Shown here in pieces: positions 28,308 through 36,782 of a stretch of 64,000 bases of DNA (position 1 is the first letter of the stretch; each line of letters begins with the position of its first letter). The stretch is from NCBI RefSeq assembly GCF_039602135.1, contig NZ_CP125942.1, positions 1,922,001 through 1,986,000 of the forward strand. The letters run 5' to 3'. Under the pieces are notes generated by a model. The model ran no database searches. It had not been told where the DNA came from and saw nothing but the letters and a program-made list of their open reading frames with translations. This DNA comes from Glutamicibacter sp. B1. GTDB lineage: Bacteria; Actinomycetota; Actinomycetes; Actinomycetales; Micrococcaceae. A program made the position numbers and the translations under genes.

Positions 28308-28921
28308 TTCGCATCCTGCTCGTTGATGACCATCCGATTGTTCGTACTGGGCTGCGCTCACTGTTTGAGAATTTCGACGACATCGAAGTAGTCGGGGAGG
28401 CTTCCACCGGTGAAGAAGCGGTGAGCTTCGTGAAGGGCGCAGCGGTGGATGTTGTGCTGTGCGATCTGCGTCTGGGCGCTGGAATGAACGGAGCCGAGAC
28501 CACGGCAGCCATCGCTAAACTGCACCGCGCTCCCCGGGTGCTGATCTTGACGACCTTCGACAAAGACGCCGAAATCCTTGCCTGTATTGAAGCGGGGGCC
28601 AGTGGGTATCTGCTCAAAGACGTCAGTGCACAGACCATCGTTGAATCAATTCGTGCAGCAGCTCAGGGACAGCTCGTCCTGGCTCCGGAGATGACCCAAC
28701 GCGTCTTGGCAGGGATGCGAGCACCCAAAGTTGAGCTCACGGCCAGGGAACATGATGTCCTGCAACAACTGGCCACCGGCATCGGAAATAAGCAGATCGC
28801 TAAGGTCCTGTTCGTCTCCGAAGCTACGGTCAAAACCCATCTCGTCCACATTTTTGACAAGCTCCAAGCCACTTCGCGCACCGAGGCAATCAACAAGGCC
28901 CGAGAATTGGGTCTGGTCTAA
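28304..28921 (+). CDS. LuxR/NarL-family response regulator
   Basis: This 205-residue protein starts MIRILLVDDHPIVRTGLRSL. The receiver domain has phospho-accepting Asp54 (VVLCDLRLG), Thr/Lys switch residues (LILTTFD, YLLKDV) and a C-terminal HTH (LTAREHDVLQQLATGIGNKQIAKVLFVSEATVKTHL). Its ATG overlaps the kinase stop in ATGA, so the pair is one translational unit. The likely target is the adjacent MMPL gene, since a palindrome CAACCA-TT-TGGTTG lies in the gap between them. Confidence 0.94.
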   Translation: MIRILLVDDHPIVRTGLRSLFENFDDIEVVGEASTGEEAVSFVKGAAVDVVLCDLRLGAGMNGAETTAAIAKLHRAPRVLILTTFDKDAEILACIEAGASGYLLKDVSAQTIVESIRAAAQGQLVLAPEMTQRVLAGMRAPKVELTAREHDVLQQLATGIGNKQIAKVLFVSEATVKTHLVHIFDKLQATSRTEAINKARELGLV

Positions 28922-28947
28922 AATTCTCGGCGCGCCCGAGCCGACCT

Positions 28948-28961
28948 CAACCATTTGGTTG
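28948..28961. promoter_or_regulatory. Perfect palindrome in the response regulator-MMPL gap
   Basis: CAACCATTTGGTTG is a perfect 14-bp palindrome in the 100-base gap before the MMPL gene. It could be an operator for the neighbouring NarL-type regulator. The matching CTCGG/CCGAG arms at 28926-28940 form a further small hairpin. Confidence 0.35.
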
Positions 28962-29021
28962 ATCTTTCTTTCACCCCATTCCACGACGGCAAAGAAAGCG
29001 AAAACTAGTTGACTGGAAAGT

Positions 29022-31121
29022 ATGAAAACTCCAGTCTTAACCAGGCTCAGCCGGTCCCTGACCAGTAAACGGGACGCCCGCCTATGGACCGTCGGCATCA
29101 CCGTTGTGGTCGTCCTAATCTTTGGCATTCTCAGCGGGGTTCAAGCCCCCAAAAGGGCAGGCGGAACACTTGTTGAAGGTTCCGATTCGGCCCAGGTAGC
29201 CCAAATTATTGAAGCCAATTCGAGCAATAACGACACGACAGCGCTGTTGGTAGCCAGTGGAGCCAACGGGCAGCAGGTTAGCCCCGCTGCTTCACAAGAG
29301 CTCAGCGATCACTTCAAGGACATGTCCAAGGACCTGTCGGTGAACGTTGGGCACCCACTAGCCAGCGAAGACTCTGTCGCCTTGATGGTGCCGGTTACAT
29401 GGAATACCGTCTCAGATGATGCGGACCGGGCCACGCTTAGTGATATCCGCAGTTGGATCTCTGAGCATCCAGTGGCAGGAGTGGTCCAGCAGGTTACCGG
29501 TTCCACGGCCTTCGCTGTAGATATCACTCAGGCCTTTGCCGGAGCCGACTTCACGCTCTTGGCAGTGACCATCTTGATTGTCGCAATCTTGCTGATCGTT
29601 ACCTACCGCTCCCCCGTTTTGTGGCTGTTGCCACTAACGGTGGTGGGTCTGGCCGATGGAACAACATCAAAGATTGCCAATCTTTTGGGTAACTGGCTTG
29701 GCCTGCATTTCGATTCCGGGGTATTGAGTGTTCTCGTCTTTGGCGCGGGTACCAACTATGCGCTGCTACTGATTTCGCGCTATCGCGAAGAACTTCGCCG
29801 TAATGATGAGCACCGCACCGCGCTGGGCCGCGCATGGGTATCTAGCTTTGAAGCAATCCTCACTTCAAACCTCACCGTCGTTTTCGCGCTACTCACCTTG
29901 GGTCTGGCCATGATGGAAGATACTCGCGGTTTGGGAATTGTCTGTGCTGTTGGGCTTCTGATCGCGGCATCCTTCGTGTTGCTATTGTTGCCACCGGTGC
30001 TCGCCATGGCTGGCCGCAAGGCATTCTGGCCTCTGATTCCGCGTCCAGGTCAGGCCGAGCCGAAAGAAAACATCTTCGCTCGTATGGCTTCGGCCGCGAT
30101 GCACAAACCAGTACTGAATTTCGCGTCATTGGCTCTGCTTTTGGTCATCCTGGTTGGTTCTCTAGCCGGAACGCGTTTGGGGTTGGATCAAACGCAACAG
30201 TTTAGGACCCCCACAGAGTCGGCCAGCGCCATGACTACGCTGGTGGAACATTTCCCCGCCGGCGAAGCGCTGCCGATCACGGTCCTAACCGATGACAGCA
30301 ATTCCACTGACCTGCGTCAAGACATGGCTAAGTTGCCTGACGTTGCCCGGGTTGGCACTCCTACCGATATTGAAGGAACACCGTGGCAACAGTTCATGGT
30401 GGTGACTTCCGCAGACCCTGGCTCTGCGCCGGCGTTGGAACTTGTCAAGAACCTAAGGGAAGTCTCGGCTGATCAAACAGGTGCTTCCGTTCTCGTCGGA
30501 GGACAGATTGCCGAACAATACGACTCAGACCAAGGCCACCTGCGCGATCTATTACTGATTGCACCGTTGATCATGCTGATCTGTTTCATCGCTCTGGGTT
30601 GGCTTACGCGTTCATGGCGTACGGCCCTAACCTTAGGGCTAGTGAACCTGCTCAGTGCCGCAGCGGCCATTGGTATCGGGTCTTTGGTATCCTCGCTGGT
30701 ATTTTCAGTCGATGCTTTGGACATCCAAGTTCCGTTGCTTGCCTTCGTCTTCCTTGTTGCACTGGGGGTTGACTACACGATCTTCTTCACCCAACGCGTG
30801 CAACAAAACACGGCAACTATGCCATTGCGACAGGCAGTAAGCCAAGCAGCAGCTCACACCGGCTCTGTCATCACGAGCGCGGGCTTGGTACTAGCTGGCG
30901 TCTTTGCCGCCTTGGCCGCATTGCCGCTGATGGTGCTTGGACAGCTTGGACTCATCGTTGGTTTGGGCGTCCTGCTCGATACCTTCGTGGTTCGCACGCT
31001 CTTGCTACCGGCGCTCTTCGCTTCCCTGGGACGTTCGGGCCGCCCACTGTTCGGCTCACGTCACTCAAAAAACATCGCCGCCTCCGATTCAGATAACAAG
31101 GAGATCGTCTTCCATGCGTAA
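29022..31121 (+). CDS. MMPL family RND-type transporter
   Basis: This 699-residue protein has the MMPL architecture in two halves: one N-terminal helix, an extracytoplasmic loop, and five to six helices (first set ~185-340, second set ~505-670), including VFGAGTNYALLLISRYREELR and the equivalent FVFLVALGVDYTIFFTQRVQQ. MMPL proteins export lipids, siderophores or drugs using the proton gradient. It lies directly downstream of a two-component system and overlaps the DUF2871 gene by 8 bases. The substrate is unknown; drug export is plausible given helR upstream. Confidence 0.92.
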   Translation: MKTPVLTRLSRSLTSKRDARLWTVGITVVVVLIFGILSGVQAPKRAGGTLVEGSDSAQVAQIIEANSSNNDTTALLVASGANGQQVSPAASQELSDHFKDMSKDLSVNVGHPLASEDSVALMVPVTWNTVSDDADRATLSDIRSWISEHPVAGVVQQVTGSTAFAVDITQAFAGADFTLLAVTILIVAILLIVTYRSPVLWLLPLTVVGLADGTTSKIANLLGNWLGLHFDSGVLSVLVFGAGTNYALLLISRYREELRRNDEHRTALGRAWVSSFEAILTSNLTVVFALLTLGLAMMEDTRGLGIVCAVGLLIAASFVLLLLPPVLAMAGRKAFWPLIPRPGQAEPKENIFARMASAAMHKPVLNFASLALLLVILVGSLAGTRLGLDQTQQFRTPTESASAMTTLVEHFPAGEALPITVLTDDSNSTDLRQDMAKLPDVARVGTPTDIEGTPWQQFMVVTSADPGSAPALELVKNLREVSADQTGASVLVGGQIAEQYDSDQGHLRDLLLIAPLIMLICFIALGWLTRSWRTALTLGLVNLLSAAAAIGIGSLVSSLVFSVDALDIQVPLLAFVFLVALGVDYTIFFTQRVQQNTATMPLRQAVSQAAAHTGSVITSAGLVLAGVFAALAALPLMVLGQLGLIVGLGVLLDTFVVRTLLLPALFASLGRSGRPLFGSRHSKNIAASDSDNKEIVFHA

Positions 31122-31566
31122 ACTCGTCAACATTGCCTTCAGCTACATGCTGGTCGGTGTAGCTTCAGGACTGTTCTACCGTGAGTTCAGCAAAAACAAC
31201 GACTTCCCAGAAGGTAGCTACTCGCAACTGTCAATCGTCCATACCCACTTGCTGGTCTTGGGGTTCCTGGTCTTCCTCCTAGTGCTACTACTGGAGAAAG
31301 CATTCAATCTTAGCCAACACCGCAAGCTCTACGCTTGGTTCCTCTGGACCTATAACGCAGGCGTCATTCTCACCGCGGCAATGATGACCACGCACGGGAT
31401 GCTCACCATCCTCGGTATTGAGTCAAGCAAGATGATCTCTGGGATCGCGGGACTTGGACACATGTCTCTGACTGCAGGAATGATTCTCCTGTTCGTTATG
31501 CTCCGTCGTAGCGTGTCAGATAAGAAGCAGACCGTGAAACCTCAGCTGGATCCAGCAACCAACTAA
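31114..31566 (+). CDS. DUF2871 domain-containing membrane protein
   Basis: The ATG at 31114 overlaps the MMPL stop by 8 bases, with AAGGAG upstream; the longer frame to 30937 is just overlap with MMPL. The 150-residue protein has four helices and conserved histidines in or near the membrane (IVHTHLLVLGF, TTHGM, GLGHMS), which look like possible haem or metal ligands. DUF2871 has no known activity. Coupling suggests it works with the MMPL transporter. Confidence 0.85.
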   Translation: MRKLVNIAFSYMLVGVASGLFYREFSKNNDFPEGSYSQLSIVHTHLLVLGFLVFLLVLLLEKAFNLSQHRKLYAWFLWTYNAGVILTAAMMTTHGMLTILGIESSKMISGIAGLGHMSLTAGMILLFVMLRRSVSDKKQTVKPQLDPATN

Positions 31567-31586
31567 TCACGCATTTTCAATAGCCA

Positions 31587-31617
31587 TGGCGCGCCCTTCA
31601 GAATGACGGGCGCGCCA
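31587..31617 (+). terminator. Terminator of the MMPL-DUF2871 unit
   Basis: TGGCGCGCCC (31587-31596) and GGGCGCGCCA (31608-31617) form a perfect stem followed by TTCTTATTT. The ~230 bases from here to the AhpD-like gene hold nothing I can name. Confidence 0.88.
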
Positions 31618-31849
31618 TTCTTATTTCGGCAGATCTTCAGTACCGTTCGTGGCCAAGGTCGGTTTTCGCCGTGGAATGACTTCCAAGCTTCAAGCGTCGA
31701 ATGCGCAGGGTTCTCCGACTTCCACCCAAACCAATAGGTGTGACTCACCTAACGGTTTGAGTATTTTTCCGTGATACCGTCAAAATATCGTCGGCTTGAA
31801 TCTCTCCGCGATCTTCAAATAGTCACGCTAAAACCTGATGGGAGCCACA

Positions 31850-32194
31850 ATGGGCTATCACGAGCATTCAGATTCGAAGTATTCACGCAATATCCGACTT
31901 GGTGCTCCCGAAGCGCACAAAGCATTCCTTGAATTCGACAAGGTAGCCCTGCAAGGGGAAAACAAGGTTATCCCCCGCAAGGAAACCGAACTGATTGCCG
32001 TTGCGGTCGCGCTAACGACTCAATGCCCGTATTGCATCGAAGCTCATTCGAAGGCTGCTCGCAAGGAAGGTGCCACTGAGCAGGAATTGGCCGAGACCAT
32101 CATGATTGCCACTGCTTTACGCGCCGGCGGTGGGTTGACTCATGGGTTCATGGCAATGAAGTTCTTCGACGGCGAAGAAGGACACGAGCACTAA
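31850..32194 (+). CDS. Carboxymuconolactone decarboxylase/AhpD-like family protein
   Basis: This 114-residue all-helical protein has the AhpD core motif CPYCIEAHSKAA (Cys59, Cys62, His66), which in AhpD-type enzymes reduces peroxidase partners or acts as a thiol-disulfide redox centre. GGGAG lies 5-6 bases before the ATG at 31850; an ATG 12 bases earlier lacks a site. The C-terminal EGHEH could bind metal but is not conserved as far as I know. It is probably antioxidant. Confidence 0.88.
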   Translation: MGYHEHSDSKYSRNIRLGAPEAHKAFLEFDKVALQGENKVIPRKETELIAVAVALTTQCPYCIEAHSKAARKEGATEQELAETIMIATALRAGGGLTHGFMAMKFFDGEEGHEH

Positions 32195-32241
32195 TCCATT
32201 TCTCTGCTACAGGCTGTCTTGAGCAAAGTTACTTGTTCAAG

Positions 32242-32276
32242 GCGGCCTGCGCTCCATTCTCGTGCGCTTAGGCCGC
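32242..32276. terminator. Imperfect hairpin between convergent genes
   Basis: GCGGCCT-GCGC (32242-32252) pairs with GCGC-TT-AGGCCGC (32264-32276) with a two-base bulge. The stop codon of the minus-strand membrane gene lies in the right arm. There is no T-run, so terminator strength is uncertain. Confidence 0.5.
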
Positions 32277-33443
32277 GTCGGTCTTCAAGGCCTTGTTGAA
32301 TCGCTGACGATAGATCACCGCTCCGCGAATGGAGGCACGGTCCTTGGCAGATTTTTTCTTCAACAGGTGCCTTACCGCCTGTGCATCAATAGCATTCGAT
32401 GTGGCAAAACCTTGGGGCTCTTTCTTGCCCCAGCGGCGCAGAAGCCACAAGGATGCCGAAAAGAACAACAGCATTTCCAGGATCAAGAATCCGACGTAAA
32501 TCAATGTCTCAATCCGGGTCTGTTCACTGAGCCAGGAGAAGGGCAGCATTGCCATCACGAGCACGGTGATAATTTTCGCGAGAACCAGCAAAGCAGCAAA
32601 ATAGGATTCAGGATGAATCGAAAATGAAGTACTGCGGCGCGATGTTGCATGGCGAGACACCACGGTTGAAGCCAGCACCGAGCTCAGTCCCACAACGCTA
32701 GTTAGTCCTGCGGCTACGGAAAGCAAAATGATGCTCAGCGCGTGGATGAATAGTCCGTTTGCGCCGTGAACCAGAAGAATGTAGCTAATAAGCGCCACCG
32801 CTTGCACTGAAACCCAGAGAATCACCAACACCAAATTCTTGCGTACAACCTTCGTCCATTCGGGTGCTTCCAAGGCTGTCCGCTCAATAGTCCAGCGTCG
32901 CGCAAACCAGCGGTCATAATCAACGAGTGGGTCTTTTCCCAACATCAGAAGCACGGATTCGACCTGCACAGAATTCACTTCGTCTAGGTGGCCGAGTTGC
33001 AAAAGCAGGGTTCCCACCACTAAACCGAGCAAGTGTTCCCACCGGTCAACACCGGAAGTAAAGATGAGGCCCACCACGCCTAGAGCGATCATGGCGTTGA
33101 GAAAGAGCCGACAGTTCTGGATGATCTTCGTTTTAACCGGGCGTTGCACCGGGTAAGGAGTCGATTCAGTCGCCGCTACAGCGCTGGGCGGAGTTAGAGC
33201 CAGTGCGATAACGACGGCAACTACCACTGAATACGCTGCCAAAAGCAATCCCGGGGTTGGCACCCTCACTTCTTCTATCCAAACAGTTGGGTCAACCCAA
33301 ACACCGTTACGGAGCAACGGAATTACTAACGGCAGGTAGAGACAAAGTAGAAAGACAGCCAGCCCCTGCCCCTGATGCTCACGTCCATATAATCGCGTGC
33401 CATCGGAAAGATGACGCAGGGTGTTGCCGAAACTGCTACGCAT
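32268..33443 (-). CDS. Polytopic membrane protein of unknown function
   Basis: This 391-residue protein has about eight predicted membrane helices (roughly 27-46, 65-84, 113-131, 136-150, 203-225, 232-258, 283-305, 315-340), a cytoplasmic loop with DPLVDYDRWFARRWTIERTALE between helices 4 and 5, and a basic C-terminal tail. AAGGAG lies 7 bases before the ATG at 33443; an ATG two codons earlier sits too close. I know no matching family. It is transcribed alone on the minus strand, beside but not inside the sulfur cluster. Confidence 0.75.
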   Translation of the reverse strand: MRSSFGNTLRHLSDGTRLYGREHQGQGLAVFLLCLYLPLVIPLLRNGVWVDPTVWIEEVRVPTPGLLLAAYSVVVAVVIALALTPPSAVAATESTPYPVQRPVKTKIIQNCRLFLNAMIALGVVGLIFTSGVDRWEHLLGLVVGTLLLQLGHLDEVNSVQVESVLLMLGKDPLVDYDRWFARRWTIERTALEAPEWTKVVRKNLVLVILWVSVQAVALISYILLVHGANGLFIHALSIILLSVAAGLTSVVGLSSVLASTVVSRHATSRRSTSFSIHPESYFAALLVLAKIITVLVMAMLPFSWLSEQTRIETLIYVGFLILEMLLFFSASLWLLRRWGKKEPQGFATSNAIDAQAVRHLLKKKSAKDRASIRGAVIYRQRFNKALKTDAA

Positions 33444-33617
33444 CGCCATACTCCTTTAGCAATGGAACTCCGTATGGCAAGGTGCCAAGTGATCCAAAAA
33501 TGGAGTTACCGGATCGATCCACTTTCGAAACCAAAAATAAAAGATGACTAGGAAGTTTTATAACTCCCCTTAGGCGAAGCGTACCAGCTCCCTGTGCAGA
33601 ATTCTCGGTTAAATCGC

Positions 33618-33659
33618 AACGCCCCTGACCACCAACTACTGTTGGCGGCCAGGGGCGTT
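33618..33659 (-). terminator. Terminator of the sulfur assimilation cluster
   Basis: AACGCCCCTG (33618-33627) and CAGGGGCGTT (33650-33659) form a perfect stem, extended inward by CCAAC/GTTGG. It lies just after the last gene on the minus strand and marks the end of the cluster. Confidence 0.85.
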
Positions 33660-33680
33660 ATCTAGAGTCTGGGGTGAAGT

Positions 33681-35135
33681 TTACAGACTCTCAGCTAGTT
33701 TTTTTGCTCGGGAGAATTCCAGCATCTCCTGGCGTTCCACTACCTTGACACGGTCGCGAGTGATATCACCGAAGCGGGTGGAGACAGTTCCCTGAGCCGC
33801 ACCCAATTCCTTCTCGTGCTCGTCGAGGTTCTTCCAGCCCTCCCAGTCAGAGAAGGCAACTCCACGGCTTTCGAGCAGTTCTGCGATCCCTTGCGAAGAT
33901 TCAGGTTCCGCCAGAGCAGTTAGGTCTTCGAGCAGGTGGGTGATGGTCTCAAGGGCGTCGCCCTTGGTGTGACCGATCAGGCCGATAGGTCCACGCTTGA
34001 TCCAACCCGTGGCGTAGAGACCTGGAACATGTGTGCCAGCAGCGTCGAGAACACGGCCCTCAACATTTGGGAGTACACCCTTGGCACCGTCGTACTCGAT
34101 GTCATCCACTGCGGAACCAAAGTAGCCAACGGCACGGTAGATTGCCTGCAATGGGTATTCAACAAATTCACCGGTGCCACGGGCTCCCCCGTTGCCGTCC
34201 AACTCGTTGCGCTCAACCTTCAGGCCGGTGACCTTGCCGTCTTCACCCAGTACCTCGACTGGCGACTGCAGGAAGTGCAGGTGCAGTCGACGTGATGCGC
34301 TTGGAGCCTCTTCGCGCTCTTCCTGTTCGATGAGCCAGTTGGTCAAGGTTGAGACCATGGTCTTGGTCTGGTTGTTGGTCTTCATGGCTTCGTCAGAAGC
34401 CTTGTCGAATTCGAAGTCCTCTGGGTACAGCACGATGTCTACATCCTTGGAATGCGAAAGTTCGCGCAGTTCCAAAGGAGTGAACTTGACCTGGGCTGGA
34501 CCGCGACGGCCGAAGACGTGCACGTCGGTGACGGCCGAGTCGTTCAGCTGCTGGTAGATGTGTTCTGGAATTTCGGTTTCCAGCAACTGGTCAGCATGCT
34601 TGGACAGGATGCGAGCCACGTCGAGGGCCACGTTGCCGTTACCAATCACAGCAACTTCCTTGGCCGACAGGTCCCAGTTCTTATCGGCATCTGGGTGAGC
34701 GTCGTACCAGGAAACGAAGTCTGCGCCACCGAAGGAGCCTTCGAAGTCGATGCCTGGGATGTTCAGGTCGGCATCCTTCTGTGCACCGGTGGAGATAATG
34801 ACCGCGTCGTACCGTGCGCGCAGGTCATCAAGGCTGATGTCGCGGCCCAAACCAACGTTGCCGTAGAAATCGATCCAGTCATTGTTCAGCACCTTGTGCA
34901 GGGCATTGATAATGCCCTTGATACGTGGATGATCTGGCGATACACCGTAACGGATCAGACCGAAAGGAGTAGGCAGTTCATCAAAGAGGTCCACGTGTAG
35001 CTTCAGTTCACCGCTGGCAACTGGCTGGCTCTTGCTCAGCAAGTCTGCTGCGTAGATTCCGGCAGGACCGGCTCCAACGATGGCTACACGCAGTGCCCGG
35101 GAGGCCAGGTGCTCAGGGACGATAATTTCACTCAT
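33681..35135 (-). CDS. FprA-like ferredoxin/adrenodoxin-NADP+ reductase
   Basis: This 484-residue flavoprotein has an FAD-binding GAGPAG (residues 21-26), LIRYGVSPDHPRIK, NADP-binding VIGNGNVALDVARIL and the C-terminal ATGWIKRGPIGLIGHTKGDA of the adrenodoxin reductase/FprA group. It moves electrons from NADPH to ferredoxin. As the last gene in this sulfur cluster, it probably supplies reduced ferredoxin to the sulfite reductase. The ATG at 35135 is preferred over the TTG one codon earlier. No ferredoxin gene is in the window. Confidence 0.92.
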   Translation of the reverse strand: MSEIIVPEHLASRALRVAIVGAGPAGIYAADLLSKSQPVASGELKLHVDLFDELPTPFGLIRYGVSPDHPRIKGIINALHKVLNNDWIDFYGNVGLGRDISLDDLRARYDAVIISTGAQKDADLNIPGIDFEGSFGGADFVSWYDAHPDADKNWDLSAKEVAVIGNGNVALDVARILSKHADQLLETEIPEHIYQQLNDSAVTDVHVFGRRGPAQVKFTPLELRELSHSKDVDIVLYPEDFEFDKASDEAMKTNNQTKTMVSTLTNWLIEQEEREEAPSASRRLHLHFLQSPVEVLGEDGKVTGLKVERNELDGNGGARGTGEFVEYPLQAIYRAVGYFGSAVDDIEYDGAKGVLPNVEGRVLDAAGTHVPGLYATGWIKRGPIGLIGHTKGDALETITHLLEDLTALAEPESSQGIAELLESRGVAFSDWEGWKNLDEHEKELGAAQGTVSTRFGDITRDRVKVVERQEMLEFSRAKKLAESL

Positions 35136-35152
35136 CAAACAACTTCTCTTTC

Positions 35153-35932
35153 TTAGTCAACGAATGAGGCCGGCTCGGTGGCATCGGCGTTCTCTAGCGG
35201 CAGGAGGTCTACCAATTGGTCGGAGGCTTCCGGGGCTAGCCGAACGACATCACCGATGACGATGACGGCCGGATTCGCCACTGCGGCCTTGCGGGCGCGC
35301 ACTACAATCTCTTCTAGCGTACCGATAGTTGTGCGCTGCGTCTGTGAGTAACCTCGCTCAACTATCGCAATTGGTGTACTTGACGGCAAACCTCGGGTAA
35401 GCAATGTCTCAACAATTAGTGTCAGATTTGATACTCCCATCAACACTGCGAGGGTGTGATCGGAGCGAATCGGCACGTCTGCCAGTTCAGCGTGACCGCT
35501 CACCACGGTGAACCCAGCGGCGATTCCACGGTGGGTCACTGGGATTCCAGCGGCTCCGGGAACCGAAATTGCGCTGGTGATCCCCGGGATCACACGGGTA
35601 CGGATCCCGTATTGGGCAGCATGGAGCATTTCTTCTCCACCACGGCCCAGAACAAACGGGTCTCCGCCTTTGAGCCGGACCACGTGCTTTCCTTCAAGTG
35701 CGTACTTGACCAATAACTCGTTGGTCTCGTCTTGAGTTTTTACATGGCAGCCCGGTGACTTACCTACGTTAATAACGAGAACATCATCAGAAAGGTCCGC
35801 CAATAATGCCGTAGGACCAAGTCGGTCCGCTAGTACAACATCAGCCGACAAGAGCGCCTTATAACCGGCGACAGTAATTAATTCAGGATCGCCCGGGCCA
35901 CCACCAATGAGGGTGATATGTCCTTTAGCCAT
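35153..35932 (-). CDS. cobA: Uroporphyrinogen-III C-methyltransferase
   Basis: This SUMT enzyme methylates uroporphyrinogen III twice to precorrin-2, the entry to siroheme and cobalamin. It has 259 residues with GGGPGDPELIT (8-18), VVLADRLGP, GDPFVLGRGGEE and TVVSGHAE motifs. It has no CysG dehydrogenase/chelatase half. In this cluster it should feed siroheme to the sulfite reductase, with the chelatase gene at the other end of the cluster. It overlaps the ABC permease gene by 8 bases. Confidence 0.94.
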   Translation of the reverse strand: MAKGHITLIGGGPGDPELITVAGYKALLSADVVLADRLGPTALLADLSDDVLVINVGKSPGCHVKTQDETNELLVKYALEGKHVVRLKGGDPFVLGRGGEEMLHAAQYGIRTRVIPGITSAISVPGAAGIPVTHRGIAAGFTVVSGHAELADVPIRSDHTLAVLMGVSNLTLIVETLLTRGLPSSTPIAIVERGYSQTQRTTIGTLEEIVVRARKAAVANPAVIVIGDVVRLAPEASDQLVDLLPLENADATEPASFVD

Positions 35933-36782
35933 TGCTTTCTCCAGTTCGACTCATTCCACGATCACGCAACAGCTTGCGTTCAATCGGGGCAAAAAATACT
36001 AATTCAATCAACACGCCGACCAGCAAGATGGTCAGGATCACCAGCATGACCAGTGATAGGTCTGCTAGGTCGCGTCCGCGCTGCAATAGTGAGCCAACGC
36101 CAAGAGCGAGTGAGCCACCCACGGCAATCAATTCGGCAGCCATCAGTGAACGCCACGCAAAAGCCCATCCCTGACGCAAACCTGCGACGTAGCCAGGCAT
36201 TGCTGCTGGCAACTCAATGTGCATCACGTGCTCCCACTTAGAAGCTCCGAGCACCTTCGAAAGTGCCTTATACTGTGCGGGAATCATGTCGATGCCGGAG
36301 AGTAAACCGTTGATGATCGAAGGAATTGCGCCAAGCAACAAGACGGTATAAATGGTGGCATCACTCAAACCGAAGAGGATGATCGCTGCCGGTACCCAAG
36401 CGATAGATGGTAGGACCTGCATCGCTGAAACCAGCGGGCCTACACCTTTACGGAGCAAGGGCTGGTGTGCCAGAAGCAAAGCAATCGGGGTTGCGATAAT
36501 CACCGCAATCGCAAAGCCACTCACGGCACGGAACAGTGAATTTCCGATCGCCGACAGCAGCGAACCATCGGCAAGCAATTGTGGAAGTTTCGCGGCGACG
36601 GCCAATGGGCCAGGGAACAAATCTTCACGCAGTGGGCTGGCCCAAGAAATGATCTGCCACAGGCTCAGGAGCACTATAACGGTGAGTACTGGTGCGACCC
36701 ATGAATCAAGGCGATTGCTAGGACGTAGTTTGATTGTCCGTACAGGAGCCAAGTCAGTGCGTGATTCGGTCAGTGAGCTCAT
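35925..36782 (-). CDS. ssuC: Sulfonate/taurine-type ABC transporter permease
   Basis: This 285-residue permease has six helices and the EAA-like loop ALSKVLGASKWEHVMHIELPAAMPGY found in SsuC/TauC/NrtB. It forms the membrane channel for the ATPase and binding protein encoded just upstream. Placement among cys genes supports a sulfur source, but nitrate-type relatives share this fold. The gene overlaps the ATPase gene by 29 bases. Confidence 0.88.
   Translation of the reverse strand: MSSLTESRTDLAPVRTIKLRPSNRLDSWVAPVLTVIVLLSLWQIISWASPLREDLFPGPLAVAAKLPQLLADGSLLSAIGNSLFRAVSGFAIAVIIATPIALLLAHQPLLRKGVGPLVSAMQVLPSIAWVPAAIILFGLSDATIYTVLLLGAIPSIINGLLSGIDMIPAQYKALSKVLGASKWEHVMHIELPAAMPGYVAGLRQGWAFAWRSLMAAELIAVGGSLALGVGSLLQRGRDLADLSLVMLVILTILLVGVLIELVFFAPIERKLLRDRGMSRTGESNG

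Noticed and set aside
31563..31748. Minus-strand frame of 61 codons after the DUF2871 gene
   Set aside because: It runs through the terminator hairpin and shows no ribosome binding site or family.
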